DNA from: Bacillus massilinigeriensis
GTDB taxonomy: Bacteria > Bacillota > Bacilli > Bacillales > Cytobacillaceae
Direction of reading: 5' to 3'
DNA: 64,000 nt
Assembly: GCF_900117315.1 (NCBI RefSeq)
Contig: NZ_LT630337.1
Location: 4,006,628 to 4,070,627, forward strand
Part shown: positions 43,012-53,813 of the stretch, one piece after another
Numbering within the stretch: the first letter of the stretch is position 1
Layout: each line of letters starts with the position of its first letter
Made by a program: the position numbers and the translations under genes
The notes under the pieces: generated by a model
Database searches by the model: none
What the model was told of the DNA's origin: nothing
Seen by the model: only the letters and a program-made list of their open reading frames with translations

Positions 43012-44202
43012 TTATGGATTAACAATTGTTTTAAATTGTTGTTTTCCATCAACGAATTCTAGAATAGTAGCAGATTTTACTGGGTTGTGTTTTTCATCAA
43101 GAGTAAAATTACCTGATACTAAAGTAAGTGCTTTTGTTTCTGCGAGTGCCTTTTGAATTTTTTTAGGGTCAGCTGATCCAGCACGCTTGATTGCATCTGC
43201 TAAGAAATAGGCTGTATCGTAACCAAGAGCGTTAAAGGCATCCGGAGTCTTGCCATCATATTTAGCTTCAAATGCTTTTACAAATTCTTGTACCTTTTGA
43301 TCTTCTTTATTTCCAGAAGAATAGTGGTTTGTAATAAATGTATTATTTAAAGCAGCTCCACCGGCAAGTTCTACTAGTTTAGGTGAATCCCAACCATCTC
43401 CGCCCATAAATGGAACGTCAAGTCCTAGTGCACGAGCTTGTTTTACAATTAAACCAACTTCTTCATAGTATCCTGGTACGAAAACGAAGTCAGGTTTTGC
43501 TGCCTTGATATTTGTTAGAGTTGAGTTAAAGTCAGTATCTTTCGCAACATAAGCTTCTTCTGCTACAACTTTTCCTCCATTTTTCTCATAAACCTCTTTG
43601 AAGGATTTTGCTAGACCTTTTGCATAGTCACTTGAACTATCAATAAAGATTGCTGCTTTTGTAGATTTTAAGTCGTTGGATGCAAAGTTCGCTGCTACTT
43701 CTCCTTGGAATGGGTCAATGAAGCAGGTTCTGAAAACGAAATCCTTTACTGCACCATCTTTATTTGTAATATCAGGGTTTGTACCCGTTGGTGTAATTAG
43801 AGGTATCTTGCTATCCTCTGCAATCTGAACCTGTGCTAAAGTATTTGTACTTGTTGCTGCACCAATGATCGCTGCAACTTTATCTTGGCTTGTAAGCTTA
43901 ATAGCTCCATTGGTAGCCTCAGCTGCATCAGATTTATTATCAACCTTGACCAGCTCAATTTTCTTTCCATCGATACCTTCTTTGTTAATCTCTTCAATCG
44001 CAAGTTCAAGACCTTGATCGATTGATGAACCGTAAGAAGCAACTTGTCCGGATAATTCTAGGTTAGCACCAATTTTAATAGTGTCCCCGCCTTTATCTCC
44101 TGATCCACTGCCACCACTACTTTTCTCACCACTACAGCCAGCCATAACACCAGCCGCTAAAGATAAAGATAGAAAAATACCTGCTAACTTTCTTTTTTTC
44201 AT
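43012..44202 (-). CDS. livK: Branched-chain amino acid substrate-binding lipoprotein
   Basis: A 396-residue solute-binding lipoprotein: signal with lipobox AGVMAGCSG (Cys about 23), a Gly/Ser linker (residues 24-36), then the periplasmic-binding fold beginning IKIGANLELSGQVASYG. AAIIGAATSTNTLAQ and PLITPTGTNPDIT form the ligand cleft of Leu/Ile/Val-binding proteins. First gene of the liv operon; a CodY-type box overlaps its predicted start site. Other small amides can be ligands of this family. Confidence 0.9.
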   Translation of the reverse strand: MKKRKLAGIFLSLSLAAGVMAGCSGEKSSGGSGSGDKGGDTIKIGANLELSGQVASYGSSIDQGLELAIEEINKEGIDGKKIELVKVDNKSDAAEATNGAIKLTSQDKVAAIIGAATSTNTLAQVQIAEDSKIPLITPTGTNPDITNKDGAVKDFVFRTCFIDPFQGEVAANFASNDLKSTKAAIFIDSSSDYAKGLAKSFKEVYEKNGGKVVAEEAYVAKDTDFNSTLTNIKAAKPDFVFVPGYYEEVGLIVKQARALGLDVPFMGGDGWDSPKLVELAGGAALNNTFITNHYSSGNKEDQKVQEFVKAFEAKYDGKTPDAFNALGYDTAYFLADAIKRAGSADPKKIQKALAETKALTLVSGNFTLDEKHNPVKSATILEFVDGKQQFKTIVNP

Positions 44203-44299
44203 TATCTTTCCCCCTAATTTTTGTAAAAACTGATAAAGTTTCTATGACGTATCCCCTTGTTGTAACCATTTAAGAAAAAACAGTATTCCCAATAAAAAT

Positions 44300-44349
44300 A
44301 ATATTCTGAAAATATTGTACATGATATCCTTTTATTCGTCTAGTATCAA
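44300..44349 (-). promoter_or_regulatory. livK promoter with CodY box at the start site
   Basis: On the minus strand TTGATA (44344-44349) and TATCAT (44321-44326) are 17 bases apart, with start near 44314. AATATTCTGAAAATA at 44300-44314 matches the CodY motif AATTTTCWGAAAATT at 13 of 15 positions and covers +1 to +15. A second 13/15 match lies at 44427-44441. Confidence 0.65.
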
Positions 44350-44726
44350 ATGAATAATATTAAAATATTATTTTGAATAGATAGATCATATGGGTAAAAA
44401 TAACCTTTAATTCCTTAAATTTAAAAAAATTTCAGAAACTTTACATATTATTTTCTATCAAAATCCCTACATCATTGCATTCTTTAATGAAGGCTAATTT
44501 TTAAACTATTTTTTAATCCTTCTAAAAAATTAATATAAGAATAACATTAATACAAAGGTTTAAAATAGAAAAAATTTTATTAAGCACATGGTTTTCAAGC
44601 ATATGGTAACGATAAAATTGTGTCTTCGGTTAAAAAGGATCCCATTATGAATAATTTTTTTCACTAAAATGGAATATCATAATATGATATGATTGAATTA
44701 TCATTTTTTAGGGAGTTGAAAGAAAG
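44350..44726. other. AT-rich interval between livK promoter and pepT
   Basis: Contains a second CodY-like box, AAATTTCAGAAACTT (44427-44441), about 115 bases upstream of the livK start. The pepT promoter must lie here; no clear boxes chosen. No coding frame with a ribosome site was seen. Confidence 0.5.
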
Positions 44727-45956
44727 TTGAAAAGTGAAATCATCGAAAGATTTACTTCTTATGTAAAAGTGGATACTCAATCAAATGAAAATAACGATTC
44801 CTGTCCTTCAACAGTTGGGCAATTGACTCTAGCCAATATGCTTGTTGATGAATTAAAAACTATTGGCATGAGTGATGTTACCATTGATGAAAATGGTTAT
44901 GTGATGGCTACACTTCCATCCAATACAGATCGCGATGTTCCAACGATTGGATTCTTAGCACATGTCGATACAGCAACAGATTTCACAGGTAAAAATGTAA
45001 AACCACAAATCGTTGAAAATTATGATGGAAGCAACATTACTTTAAATGATGCCTTACATATAGTCCTTTCTACAAAAGAATTTCCAAGTCTTCATGAATA
45101 TAAGGGACACACATTAATAACAACTGATGGGACAACTCTATTAGGAGCTGACAATAAAGCTGGGATTGCAGAGATTATGACTGCCATGGCTTATTTGATT
45201 CAACATCCTGAAATCAAACATGGGAAGATTAGAGTTGCCTTCACTCCAGATGAGGAAATTGGTAGAGGTCCTCACAAATTTAATGTGAAAGCATTTGATG
45301 CCAAATATGCCTACACGGTAGATGGCGGTCCACTTGGGGAACTTCAATATGAAAGCTTTAATGCAGCTGCAGCAAGGATTACCATTAAAGGAAGCAATAT
45401 ACACCCTGGTTCGGCTAAAGGAAAAATGGTAAACTCCATGAAAATCGCAATGGAATTAAACGGTATGCTCCCTAAAGAGGAAGCTCCAGAATACACCGAT
45501 GGCTATGAAGGTTTCTTTCATCTTCTTTCATTAAAAGGTGATGTAGAAGAAACGAATATGCATTATATTATCCGTGACTTTGACAGAGAAAGCTTCCATT
45601 CTCGAAAAGCTACAATGGAAAAAATCGTTGCTGACTTGAAAGCGAAATATGGAGAAGAAAGAGTCATTCTCGAATTAAATGATCAATACTATAATATGAG
45701 AGATAAAATTGAGCCGGTGAGGGAAATTGTTGATATTGCTCAAAAAGCAATGGAAAACTTAAATATCAAACCTCTTATTAACCCAATCAGAGGTGGTACA
45801 GATGGATCCCAGCTATCTTATATGGGACTACCAACACCAAATATCTTTACTGGGGGAGAAAACTTCCACGGAAAATATGAATATGTATCAGTAGATAATA
45901 TGATTAAAGCAACAAACGTAATTATTGAAATTGCTAAGCTTTTTGAACAAAAATAG
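44727..45956 (+). CDS. pepT: Peptidase T (tripeptide aminopeptidase)
   Basis: A 409-residue M20B zinc aminopeptidase releasing N-terminal residues from tripeptides. Metal and catalytic motifs: LAHVDTA (about 78), GADNKAG (about 140), TPDEEIGRG (about 173), HPGSAKGKM (about 223) and a C-terminal [13 protein letters not shown] (about 377). Length equals PepT. TTG 44727 with a weak AGAAAG and an earlier GGGAG. Next to the BCAA operon, with which CodY control might be shared. Confidence 0.93.
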   Translation: MKSEIIERFTSYVKVDTQSNENNDSCPSTVGQLTLANMLVDELKTIGMSDVTIDENGYVMATLPSNTDRDVPTIGFLAHVDTATDFTGKNVKPQIVENYDGSNITLNDALHIVLSTKEFPSLHEYKGHTLITTDGTTLLGADNKAGIAEIMTAMAYLIQHPEIKHGKIRVAFTPDEEIGRGPHKFNVKAFDAKYAYTVDGGPLGELQYESFNAAAARITIKGSNIHPGSAKGKMVNSMKIAMELNGMLPKEEAPEYTDGYEGFFHLLSLKGDVEETNMHYIIRDFDRESFHSRKATMEKIVADLKAKYGEERVILELNDQYYNMRDKIEPVREIVDIAQKAMENLNIKPLINPIRGGTDGSQLSYMGLPTPNIFTGGENFHGKYEYVSVDNMIKATNVIIEIAKLFEQK

Positions 45957-45989
45957 TTGAGGTGCCTAGCGCCTCAACCTTTTTTTATT
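45957..45989 (+). terminator. Terminator of pepT
   Basis: TTGAGGTGC and GCGCCTCAA pair with a short loop, followed by CCTTTTTTT. Confidence 0.88.
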
Positions 45990-46063
45990 CAATGTTATGA
46001 AGATTTTCGAAATAAAAGGGAAAACTCTCAGGTAAGAGTCCCATTATTTCTTAATATTAGTTA

Positions 46064-47683
46064 CTAATCTTCCACTACTCTTTCAAATAACATCCTCATT
46101 AAATCCTCAACAAGAGCAGGTACCTCTTCGAATGCGTTTTTCATATGAAGACGCTCTGTTCGTTTGTGGGCATCCTTTCCGAAGGGCCCAATATTTAAAA
46201 CAGGTGCCTGGAGCTTTGCCATGTCATCGAAGGGTATCGAATAACTTTCACCCCATATAGGTGTATTACTTACAAAGGTCATCCATCCTTCTTCATTGTC
46301 TTGATAGTTGACATAGCTTAGGTCGCAAATTCCATTGAAATAATGAATTTGTTCAATTGGTAAATTAAATTTCTTTAACCCCTGCGCCTTTACGAAATCC
46401 AGGCATTTTATGATTAGCTCACTATCAGATGAATTTACAGATGGATAATAAGGCGGGGAATAGAACAATACGATTGCTGGTGCAAGCTCCTGGCATTGGA
46501 TCATGAGAGCATCGGTCATTTGGAGAGATTTTTCTCGGTCGTCCCATTCTTCTCTTTTATTTATTTCCGTTTTCAATTTCTGAATCTGTTCCTCTCCAAA
46601 TTTGCTAATCGCATATTCTAGTAATTTTTCAAACCGAAATACCTGAACTTCTCCTATCGGTGGCACACCTTCCACATGACAAATCCTTTGATAAGCTTGA
46701 TTACAGGCATTGGCTGCTTGAGTGGCTGTTTCTTCAAATATATCCATAATTTCAGCTGCATTTCTTTTCAATAAACAAACATTATACAAGGCAGAAGCTC
46801 GGTAAGGCGTCTGAACGGAATATTCTTTTTTCAAATCCTTTTGTTGTAGAGTAACAGGAAGTGGGGTTGACTCACCCATTTCAGTTTCTTGAAATTCTTT
46901 ATTCCATTCCATTTTCTGCGTTAGGAAGGAAGCGATGTAATTGGCGGTTATCCCTCTTAATGGCTCACCGACATGGGTTTCTTTTCCGTAAAAGAGGGCA
47001 GATGGCATGATCTTTCCCATTGAGCCGGAATACACATAATGGGTTTGGTCTTCTTGACTTTTTGTAAAAACAGGCTCTCCATTTAAAAATAGCTTATATA
47101 AAAGGGCGTGTTCATCCCTGATTTCTAATAGTTTTTTTACGGCTGCACGCATCCCCTCTGAGTTTACCTCTTCATCAGGAACAGTTACTAAAAGGAGATT
47201 GATTGGCCATTTTTCTACAGATGCCTTCTCTATCAAACTCATATGCATGATGATTCCCATCTTCATATCCATGGTCCCTCGACCAAATAAGTAATTACCA
47301 GATTCGAGATCCGTCTGTACTTCTTTTGGAAACTCTTCGATTCGCTCTCGAAGCAATTTTGTCAAGGCTTCTGGCTGATAAGCATATGGCCTTAAATCAC
47401 CATACTCTTCTATACTCACTGTATCAAAATGACTGAGTAATACGATTGTTTCACTACAGTTTGGATGTTTATAAAGGGCTGTTAAATAGCTTCTTCCTTG
47501 ATTAACAGGATGGAGTTCAAGATGAGATGGATGGTTTTGAAAATACTTTAAGGTTTGCAGCTTTGCTTTCAATTTAATTGGGAACTCTTTTTCTCCATCT
47601 GATAGAGTCAGACTTTCCCAGCCCACTACTTCTAATAATAACTCCCTTAACGCCTCTGGTGATCCCCAACTTAGCTTGTTCAT
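46064..47683 (-). CDS. rocB: M20 family peptidase, RocB-like
   Basis: A 539-residue M20 zinc hydrolase. Metal ligands are seen in LLSHFDTVS (about 84), GRGTMDMKMG (about 134) and VPDEEVNSEG (about 168). The long family-specific insert (about 190-400) and overall length match B. subtilis RocB, encoded with arginine catabolism genes there but of undefined reaction. It is divergent from an amino acid permease/agmatine deiminase unit, consistent with arginine-related metabolism. Confidence 0.8.
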   Translation of the reverse strand: MNKLSWGSPEALRELLLEVVGWESLTLSDGEKEFPIKLKAKLQTLKYFQNHPSHLELHPVNQGRSYLTALYKHPNCSETIVLLSHFDTVSIEEYGDLRPYAYQPEALTKLLRERIEEFPKEVQTDLESGNYLFGRGTMDMKMGIIMHMSLIEKASVEKWPINLLLVTVPDEEVNSEGMRAAVKKLLEIRDEHALLYKLFLNGEPVFTKSQEDQTHYVYSGSMGKIMPSALFYGKETHVGEPLRGITANYIASFLTQKMEWNKEFQETEMGESTPLPVTLQQKDLKKEYSVQTPYRASALYNVCLLKRNAAEIMDIFEETATQAANACNQAYQRICHVEGVPPIGEVQVFRFEKLLEYAISKFGEEQIQKLKTEINKREEWDDREKSLQMTDALMIQCQELAPAIVLFYSPPYYPSVNSSDSELIIKCLDFVKAQGLKKFNLPIEQIHYFNGICDLSYVNYQDNEEGWMTFVSNTPIWGESYSIPFDDMAKLQAPVLNIGPFGKDAHKRTERLHMKNAFEEVPALVEDLMRMLFERVVED

Positions 47684-48153
47684 TCTTATAACCTCTTTTC
47701 AGCGAATGTCTATTAGAAATTAGAGCTATCTTTTTCATATTTATGAGTCCTACATGCTCCTTATACTTTTCGCTGAATTTTCCCTAATTCCTTTAATCAT
47801 AAAATTCAAAAAAAAGGGGGTGTTACTTATTGAAATTTTTTGTCTATTTTGAACTTTCGGTGGCAAAATTAAGACAATATTAAGAAAAAGTATTAGGTAA
47901 TACCTATTACTCATTGTATTAAAATTCGTTTGTTCTATTATATTAGTATAAATATCATTTTGTGGATGAAATAAAGAGGTGATAACAAAACAGGAGGTCC
48001 AGTTTTTTTCACATGGGGCTGGTGTCAGTCGCCACAACCCGCATAACTTCATGGCATAACATCCCCCTTTCTAATGACAGCAATCCGTATTGTCCAATGG
48101 TCTAAGATTCCTGGCAGTAAACGTTGTTATTTATCAAAAAGGAGATGTCAAAC
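47684..48153. other. Divergent intergenic region before the agmatine operon
   Basis: A 470-base gap. The left part is AT-rich; 47894-47906 contains TAGGTA-A-TACCTA, a perfect 6-base-arm palindrome, a candidate operator for the GntR protein encoded in the same operon. The right part (about 47970-48120) is GC-richer, carries two ribosome-site-like AGGAGG/GAGGTGAT strings and a possible 30-codon frame from 48013 that I do not accept as a gene. It is probably the long leader of the permease gene. Confidence 0.4.
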
Positions 48154-49599
48154 ATGTCTCAGAAAAGAGAAAGAGACAAGTCTTTAGGAATTTGGGATTT
48201 GATTTTGTTTACTTTCTGTGCCGTTTTTATTGTTGATACGGTTCCTGCTTCTGCTGCAATTGGAGTATCTTCCATCACATGGTGGATTATCATGGCTGTT
48301 ATGTTCTTTCTCCCTTACGGACTCATTACTGCTGAGCTAGGGTCTACTTACCCTGAGCAAGGTGGTGTGTATGTTTGGGTAAAGCGGGCATGGGGTGATA
48401 AATGGGGAGCAAGAACAAGCTGGCTATACTGGGTAAATGTTGCCCTTTGGATGCCATCTGTCTATATTGCCTTCGCGGGTATTTTTTCACAAATGTTCCT
48501 TCCTGATATGCCTATGTGGGGACTTGTTCTCATCGGAATCACAATGACTTGGGTTACAGTCTGGTTCAATATTCAGCATCTATCCTTATCCAAGTGGATT
48601 CCTAATATAGGGGCGGTTACTAAATTAGTTGTTGTTTTAGCCTTGATAGGAGCAACCATTTATTATCTTGCGAGCGGACAAAATTTTGCTAATGACTTTT
48701 CTGCTTCATCCTTTGCACCAACACTTGGAACGGGTCTCGCCTTCCTACCTGCCATTGTATATAATATGTGCGGCTTTGAATTGATGAGTGGAGCGGCGGG
48801 TGAAATGAAAAATCCAAAGCATGATATTCCTAAGGCAGTAATCATCTCTGCCGTCCTTATTACTGCTACTTATTTATTATCAACCTTTTCAATCCTTGCA
48901 ACTGTCCCAACTGAGAATGTCAACCTTATTGCTGGAATTCTTGATACGTTAGAGGTTGTATTTGGTGATAGCGGTCTTGGAGGAGCTATGGTTGTCTTCC
49001 TTGGAATTTGTATTTTATTCACCTTCCTTGCAAATATGGTTACTTGGACAATCGGGGCAAATCGTACAGCGGTTGAAGCAGCGGATAGTGGCGAGCTGCC
49101 TAAATTGTTTGGCAAGCTTACTCAAAAAGCCCAGGCCCCGCTCGGCGCAGCCATTCTTACTGGTCTAGTGAGTACAACAGTATTTATTCTTTATGGATTC
49201 CTTGCTACTAACGCAGAGGATTTATTCTGGACAATCTTTGCATTTAGCGGCATCGTCTTCTTAATGCCATATGCCATCATCTTTCCTGTCTTTATTCATT
49301 TGAGAATGAAAGATAAGGATATTGAAAGACCTTATAAGGTTCCTGGTCCATCTTGGTGGGTCTATACCCTTGCCGTTGTGGCTGAGCTCTTTATTCTTCA
49401 AGGGATTGTCCTATTTGCCTGGGTACCTGGTGAAGCCATTGACTGGGCATATACTGGATCCGTCATTGCAGGTGTTGTCGTAACGGTCATTATTGGTGAG
49501 CTCCTCATTTCTAGAACATCTAAGAAGAAAATTGATACGACAACTACCCAAGGTCCTGATAGGCGTGGGGGCGGTGATCATATTAAACATGCATCCTAA
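48154..49599 (+). CDS. APC family amino acid/polyamine permease
   Basis: A 481-residue permease with twelve hydrophobic segments, starting [41 protein letters not shown] (about 63) and [21 protein letters not shown] (about 205, in two motifs) are typical of APC antiporters. Because agmatine deiminase lies 65 bases downstream and a GntR regulator after it, uptake or exchange of agmatine or putrescine is inferred. ATG 48154 follows AAAGGAG by nine bases. Confidence 0.85.
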   Translation: MSQKRERDKSLGIWDLILFTFCAVFIVDTVPASAAIGVSSITWWIIMAVMFFLPYGLITAELGSTYPEQGGVYVWVKRAWGDKWGARTSWLYWVNVALWMPSVYIAFAGIFSQMFLPDMPMWGLVLIGITMTWVTVWFNIQHLSLSKWIPNIGAVTKLVVVLALIGATIYYLASGQNFANDFSASSFAPTLGTGLAFLPAIVYNMCGFELMSGAAGEMKNPKHDIPKAVIISAVLITATYLLSTFSILATVPTENVNLIAGILDTLEVVFGDSGLGGAMVVFLGICILFTFLANMVTWTIGANRTAVEAADSGELPKLFGKLTQKAQAPLGAAILTGLVSTTVFILYGFLATNAEDLFWTIFAFSGIVFLMPYAIIFPVFIHLRMKDKDIERPYKVPGPSWWVYTLAVVAELFILQGIVLFAWVPGEAIDWAYTGSVIAGVVVTVIIGELLISRTSKKKIDTTTTQGPDRRGGGDHIKHAS

Positions 49600-49664
49600 A
49601 TTCTCTTAATCTTTTGATGTATTTAGAGTCTATTATTTTTATACACAAGGAGGAGGAAATAGAT

Positions 49665-50780
49665 ATGCAAGAAACAGCTATTCCATTTATATTAGATACG
49701 AAAACTCCTAAAAGGGAAGGCTTTAGAATGCCGGGTGAATTTGAATTACATGAGGGCTGCTGGATTTTATGGCCTGAACGTAGTGATAATTGGCGGTATG
49801 GAGGATTCTATGCACAAAAGGCATTCGCTAATGTAGCCAAGGCCATTTCCAGATTTGAAAAGGTAACAATGTGCGCTTCACCAGAGCAATGGCAAATTGC
49901 AAGAAGCATGCTACCTGAACATATACGTGTGGTGGAAATGACGAATAATGACTCATGGATTCGAGATTGCGGACCAACCTTTGTCATCAATAAGGATGGA
50001 GAGGTACGGGGTGTTGACTGGCAATTTAATGCTTGGGGTGGTTTAGATAGCGGACTCTACTTTCCATGGGATCAAGATGACATGGTAGCTGCAAAAGTAT
50101 GTAACATTGAAGGAAAAGCCATTTATAAGGCTCCTTTTGTTCTTGAAGGTGGCTCCATCCATGTTGATGGGGAAGGCACTTGTATTACAACAGAGGAATG
50201 CCTTCTTAATCCAAATCGTAATCCTAATCTTACAAAGGATCAGATTGAATTCTTATTAGAAGAGTATTTAGGGGTTGAGAAGGTCATCTGGCTTCCAAAG
50301 GGTGTATATAATGATGAAACAAATGGACATGTTGATAACCTTGCCTGCTTTGTTCGCCCTGGCGAAATAGCCTTGACTTGGACAGATGACATTCGTGACC
50401 CACAATATAAAATTTCAAGGGACGCTTATGATGTCCTAGCCAATACAACAGATGCCATGGGACGGGAGCTGAAGATTCATACTATTTATCAGCCAAATCC
50501 TATCATTATTACCCCTGAAGAAGCAAACGGAGTTCATCCACTTGAAGGAACAATGCCACGTCAGGTTGGTGATCGACTTGCTGGGAGCTATATTAACCAT
50601 TACATTGCAAATGGTGGTGTCATTGTACCATTATTCAATGATTATAACGATAAAGAGGCGCTTGCGAAATTAAGGGAAATTTACTATGATAGAGAAATCG
50701 TAGGTGTCTATGCACGAGAAATAATATTAGGCGGTGGAAACATCCATTGCATTACCCAGCAGCAACCTAAAAGTCGTTGA
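49665..50780 (+). CDS. aguA: Agmatine deiminase
   Basis: A 371-residue guanidino-group-modifying enzyme converting agmatine to N-carbamoylputrescine and ammonia. Motifs: [13 protein letters not shown] (about 95), [15 protein letters not shown] (about 160), [12 protein letters not shown] (about 218) and the catalytic cysteine in [11 protein letters not shown] (about 362). ATG 49665 follows AAGGAGGAGG. No aguB or carbamoyltransferase is adjacent, so the product must be handled by genes elsewhere. In an operon with the permease and the GntR gene. Confidence 0.94.
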   Translation: MQETAIPFILDTKTPKREGFRMPGEFELHEGCWILWPERSDNWRYGGFYAQKAFANVAKAISRFEKVTMCASPEQWQIARSMLPEHIRVVEMTNNDSWIRDCGPTFVINKDGEVRGVDWQFNAWGGLDSGLYFPWDQDDMVAAKVCNIEGKAIYKAPFVLEGGSIHVDGEGTCITTEECLLNPNRNPNLTKDQIEFLLEEYLGVEKVIWLPKGVYNDETNGHVDNLACFVRPGEIALTWTDDIRDPQYKISRDAYDVLANTTDAMGRELKIHTIYQPNPIIITPEEANGVHPLEGTMPRQVGDRLAGSYINHYIANGGVIVPLFNDYNDKEALAKLREIYYDREIVGVYAREIILGGGNIHCITQQQPKSR

Positions 50781-50811
50781 TTTAAGTGCATGATTAAAGG
50801 GGATAGATCGG

Positions 50812-51546
50812 ATGATCATCAAAATTGATAATGAACAGCTTTTTAACAAAGTAAAACGGGCTGTCATCCAAATTATCAAACAGCTATCAAACCAACAGAA
50901 GGAAAAACTCCCTCCAGAATCCGATTTGGCAGCACAATTAGGGGTTAGTAGAACGGTCATAAGAGATGTTCTTGCTGATTTAGAGTCTAAGGGTTTTATC
51001 AGCCGACGCAGAGGAATTGGTACGATTATTAATAAACATGTACTTGAGGCAACCGCACGACTTGATATCGATCAAGAAATCAACGATATATTAATACAAA
51101 AGGGATACGAGCCAACGGTTGAGAATATTCACTATAAAAAACACGTTGCGGATGAATATACTGCCTCCCTTCTTCACCTTAATCCAGGGGAAGAAATCTT
51201 GCAGGTGGAAAAGGTCATATGTGGAAATGGAAAACCAGCTGTCCACATTATCGACAGAATTCCAGAAAAGCTCATCCGTGAACCGTACGACGTTCATGAT
51301 TTTGAAAAATCAATCTTTGATTTCATGAAGGAAAAATGTATTCACCAAATTGATACCGACCTTTCGAAGGTTAAGCCTGCTAAAGCTGATCAAAGACTCG
51401 CTAAAATCTTTCAAATAAGCGAGGGTGACCTACTGCTCTTCCTTGATGAGGTTGGATACAGTTCAGGAAACGATCCTGTCCTTTGGTCACAAGAGTACTT
51501 TCATTCAGATATATTTGATTTTATGGTTTTTAGAAGAAAACTATAA
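50812..51546 (+). CDS. GntR/HutC family regulator
   Basis: A 244-residue regulator: winged helix (residues about 8-78; LPPESDLAAQLGVSRTVIRDVL, split around the turn) and a UTRA effector domain (about 95-238). It lies 31 bases after aguA on the same strand, so it probably senses agmatine or a related compound and controls the permease-aguA operon, including itself. A candidate operator lies upstream of the permease (47894-47906). Confidence 0.88.
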   Translation: MIIKIDNEQLFNKVKRAVIQIIKQLSNQQKEKLPPESDLAAQLGVSRTVIRDVLADLESKGFISRRRGIGTIINKHVLEATARLDIDQEINDILIQKGYEPTVENIHYKKHVADEYTASLLHLNPGEEILQVEKVICGNGKPAVHIIDRIPEKLIREPYDVHDFEKSIFDFMKEKCIHQIDTDLSKVKPAKADQRLAKIFQISEGDLLLFLDEVGYSSGNDPVLWSQEYFHSDIFDFMVFRRKL

Positions 51547-51551
51547 TGTTA

Positions 51552-51591
51552 AAAAAATGCGAGGCTTTTTGCAAAAAGCCTCGCATTTTTT
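51552..51591. terminator. Bidirectional terminator between GntR gene and aldose epimerase
   Basis: A perfect stem beginning AAAAAATGCGAGGCTTTTT pairs with its exact complement around a GC centre; A- and T-runs flank both sides. Confidence 0.92.
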
Positions 51592-52569
51592 CTATTTATC
51601 GTCTTTTATCCAAACATGAATGCTTGTCTTAAATAGCTTTGACTCATTAGGTTCCAAACCTTGAAGTCCCGTTAAGGATGCTGGAAGCTCTAGATTTGGT
51701 GCATTAGTAACCCATGTATATGGCTCTGGGCAAATAAATCCATGATGTCCTCCCATATTAAAAACAACCCATTGCGTAAAGTTTTCATCAGTGTTATAAA
51801 GGACCTCTAAACCAGGTGATGTATACACTAGTTTTGCCTGATGAAGGCCCTCTTCATTATGGGCTGCAAGAAAGGCATCATCTAAATCAATTTCATTGAA
51901 GCTACTGCCATTTTTCAATTCATTTGCAAACGGAATTTCCTCGAGCTCTCCTGTAGGTAGCATCCGTTCATTCAGTACCCATCGTTTATCTGCATGCACA
52001 GATAATTTTGCTAAATTCTCCGGGAAGAAGAAGGTCGTATGATATCCAAGCCCTAAAGGAAGCGTGTTTCCACTTTTATTAATTACCTCGGCATTTTTAC
52101 TCAAGACATGTCCATCTAAATGATAGCTCATGCGCAAAATGAAATGATGGGGAAATTGTCTTATGACATCAGGGAATTTACTAGAATCAAATTCCGTTAC
52201 AACCTCTACAGTTTCTCCACTAACCTCTGCCTTTATCAATTCCCAATTCTTATCATGGACAAAACCGTGAGAATGGTTTTGTCGATTAACCTCATTCACG
52301 TCAAACTGGTAGCTATGCCCATTATAAGTGAAAGCACCTTTGTCAATGCGATTCGGAGGAAATAATATTGGAGTACCATAAAGCATCGGGACCTCCAAGT
52401 ATTCCTCTAAAGTTGCAGGGGTTCGCAGCAGCTCTGTATTGGTTTCCTTTTCCACAATGGAAATCAGATTTGACCCCCAAGATGGGACAACCTTAAATTC
52501 CAAGTAATCATTCCCAGCCTTTATCGCATCTTCGCCAAGAAATTGTATTTTGTCTATAAATGCAACCAT
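51592..52569 (-). CDS. Aldose 1-epimerase family protein
   Basis: A 325-residue galactose-mutarotase-like beta-sandwich protein. RQNHSHGFVHDKNWEL (about 85) and LGLGYHTTFFFPEN (about 172) hold the catalytic histidines, and ICPEPYTWVTNAPNLE (about 277) holds the catalytic glutamate. It interconverts anomers of a hexose. AGGAGG is placed before the ATG. It stands alone between a terminator and yeeI. Confidence 0.88.
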   Translation of the reverse strand: MVAFIDKIQFLGEDAIKAGNDYLEFKVVPSWGSNLISIVEKETNTELLRTPATLEEYLEVPMLYGTPILFPPNRIDKGAFTYNGHSYQFDVNEVNRQNHSHGFVHDKNWELIKAEVSGETVEVVTEFDSSKFPDVIRQFPHHFILRMSYHLDGHVLSKNAEVINKSGNTLPLGLGYHTTFFFPENLAKLSVHADKRWVLNERMLPTGELEEIPFANELKNGSSFNEIDLDDAFLAAHNEEGLHQAKLVYTSPGLEVLYNTDENFTQWVVFNMGGHHGFICPEPYTWVTNAPNLELPASLTGLQGLEPNESKLFKTSIHVWIKDDK

Positions 52570-52736
52570 TTCTTAAAGCCTCCTCTTGATGAAAAACAAT
52601 GACATTCATGGTATATATCTCTTTAGAACGCGCTTTCATAAATAAAAAGAACGAGCACCTTCTCATAAATAAAGATGCTAGTCACCACTAACAAGTGAAG
52701 TGGTAACCAGCACCCTACTGACAAGCACTATAATGG

Positions 52737-53456
52737 TTATTCACCTAAATCAACATTATGATAAACCTGCTGTACATCATCTAAATCTTCCAATGCATCA
52801 ATCATTTTTTCAAATTTCACTTGTGCATCTTCAGGAAGGGTTACTTCATTTTGCGGAAGCATGGTAATTTCTGCAACCGTGAATTCCGTTACACCAGCAG
52901 TCTTTAATGCTTCCTGAACAACATGAAACTGATCTGGTTCAGCATATACAATAACCGTTTCATCTTCTTCGAGAATATCACGTACATCTAAGTCTGCTTC
53001 CATTAATAATTCTAGAACCTCATCAGATGTTTTGCCCTCTAATCCAATAACTGCGACTTTATCAAACATATAGGCAACAGATCCACTAACTCCCATGTTT
53101 CCACCGTTTTTCCCGAAGGCAGCACGCACATCTGAAGCCGTACGGTTTACGTTGTTTGTCAATGCATCAACGATGACCATCGATCCGTTCGGTCCAAAGC
53201 CTTCATAACGAAGCTCAGAATACGTTTCATCTGAGCCACCTTTTGCTTTATCAATCGCACGATCAATAATATGTCTTGGTACATTGTATGTTTTAGCTCT
53301 TTCAAGCACAAATTTTAAAGCTTGGTTGGCTTCAGGATCTGGTTCACCTTGTTTTGCAGCAACATAAATTTCTACACCAAATTTAGCATAAATACGACTT
53401 GTATTTGCATCTTTTGACGCCTTTTTGTCCTTAATATTGTTCCATTTACGACCCAT
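52737..53456 (-). CDS. yeeI: YebC/TACO1 family protein (YeeI, YebC2 type)
   Basis: A 239-residue three-domain protein. [20 protein letters not shown] (residues 1-20) replaces the AGHSKW start of classical YebC and marks the YeeI/YebC2 branch. [19 protein letters not shown] (about 40) and [19 protein letters not shown] (about 85) are universal. Family members were long called transcription regulators; recent work on YebC2/TACO1 points to a role in relieving translation stalls at proline stretches. ATG 53456 is chosen for the conserved start. Confidence 0.9.
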   Translation of the reverse strand: MGRKWNNIKDKKASKDANTSRIYAKFGVEIYVAAKQGEPDPEANQALKFVLERAKTYNVPRHIIDRAIDKAKGGSDETYSELRYEGFGPNGSMVIVDALTNNVNRTASDVRAAFGKNGGNMGVSGSVAYMFDKVAVIGLEGKTSDEVLELLMEADLDVRDILEEDETVIVYAEPDQFHVVQEALKTAGVTEFTVAEITMLPQNEVTLPEDAQVKFEKMIDALEDLDDVQQVYHNVDLGE

Positions 53457-53746
53457 AACGAACACTCTCTTTCTCTTTTATATACAAAAAAATTTTAATA
53501 TGAAATGTGATGTTTCTTCAACCCTTTTAAATGTAGCTAGTAGTTCTATATCATCCTTTCATATTGAAGGTTATATTACCTTTTAAAGATGTGAATTCAT
53601 TCAATGATTATACCATATCTATATCTAATTATTTAATCCCCTTGAATAATTAAAAGAAATGAGCAATTCCTAACCTTTAAAAAAATAATAGGACGCTTTG
53701 TAATTGGTTTTTAGCTTAAATATTTTTACCTCATTTCCATTACCTA
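53457..53746. other. AT-rich gap between yeeI and the ABC-2 exporter operon
   Basis: Holds the yeeI promoter on the minus strand (not pinned down). No coding frame or strong hairpin was seen. Confidence 0.4.
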
Positions 53747-53798
53747 TTGACCTTTTATCCTATTCGCTTATAATATAAGTGAGTAATCACTCACTTAT
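53747..53798 (+). promoter_or_regulatory. Exporter promoter with perfect TetR-type operator
   Basis: TTGACC (53747-53752) and TATAAT (53769-53774) are 16 bases apart. Directly after the -10, ATAAGTGAGT (53775-53784) is matched by its exact complement ACTCACTTAT (53789-53798) across four bases. The operator covers the start site. The TetR gene two genes downstream is the natural candidate repressor. Confidence 0.8.
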
Positions 53799-53813
53799 TA
53801 AGGAGGCTTAAAC

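Noticed and set aside
48013-48105. 30-codon frame upstream of the amino acid permease
   Set aside because: The ribosome-like AGGAGG is 15 bases away and the peptide shows no pattern; probably leader sequence.
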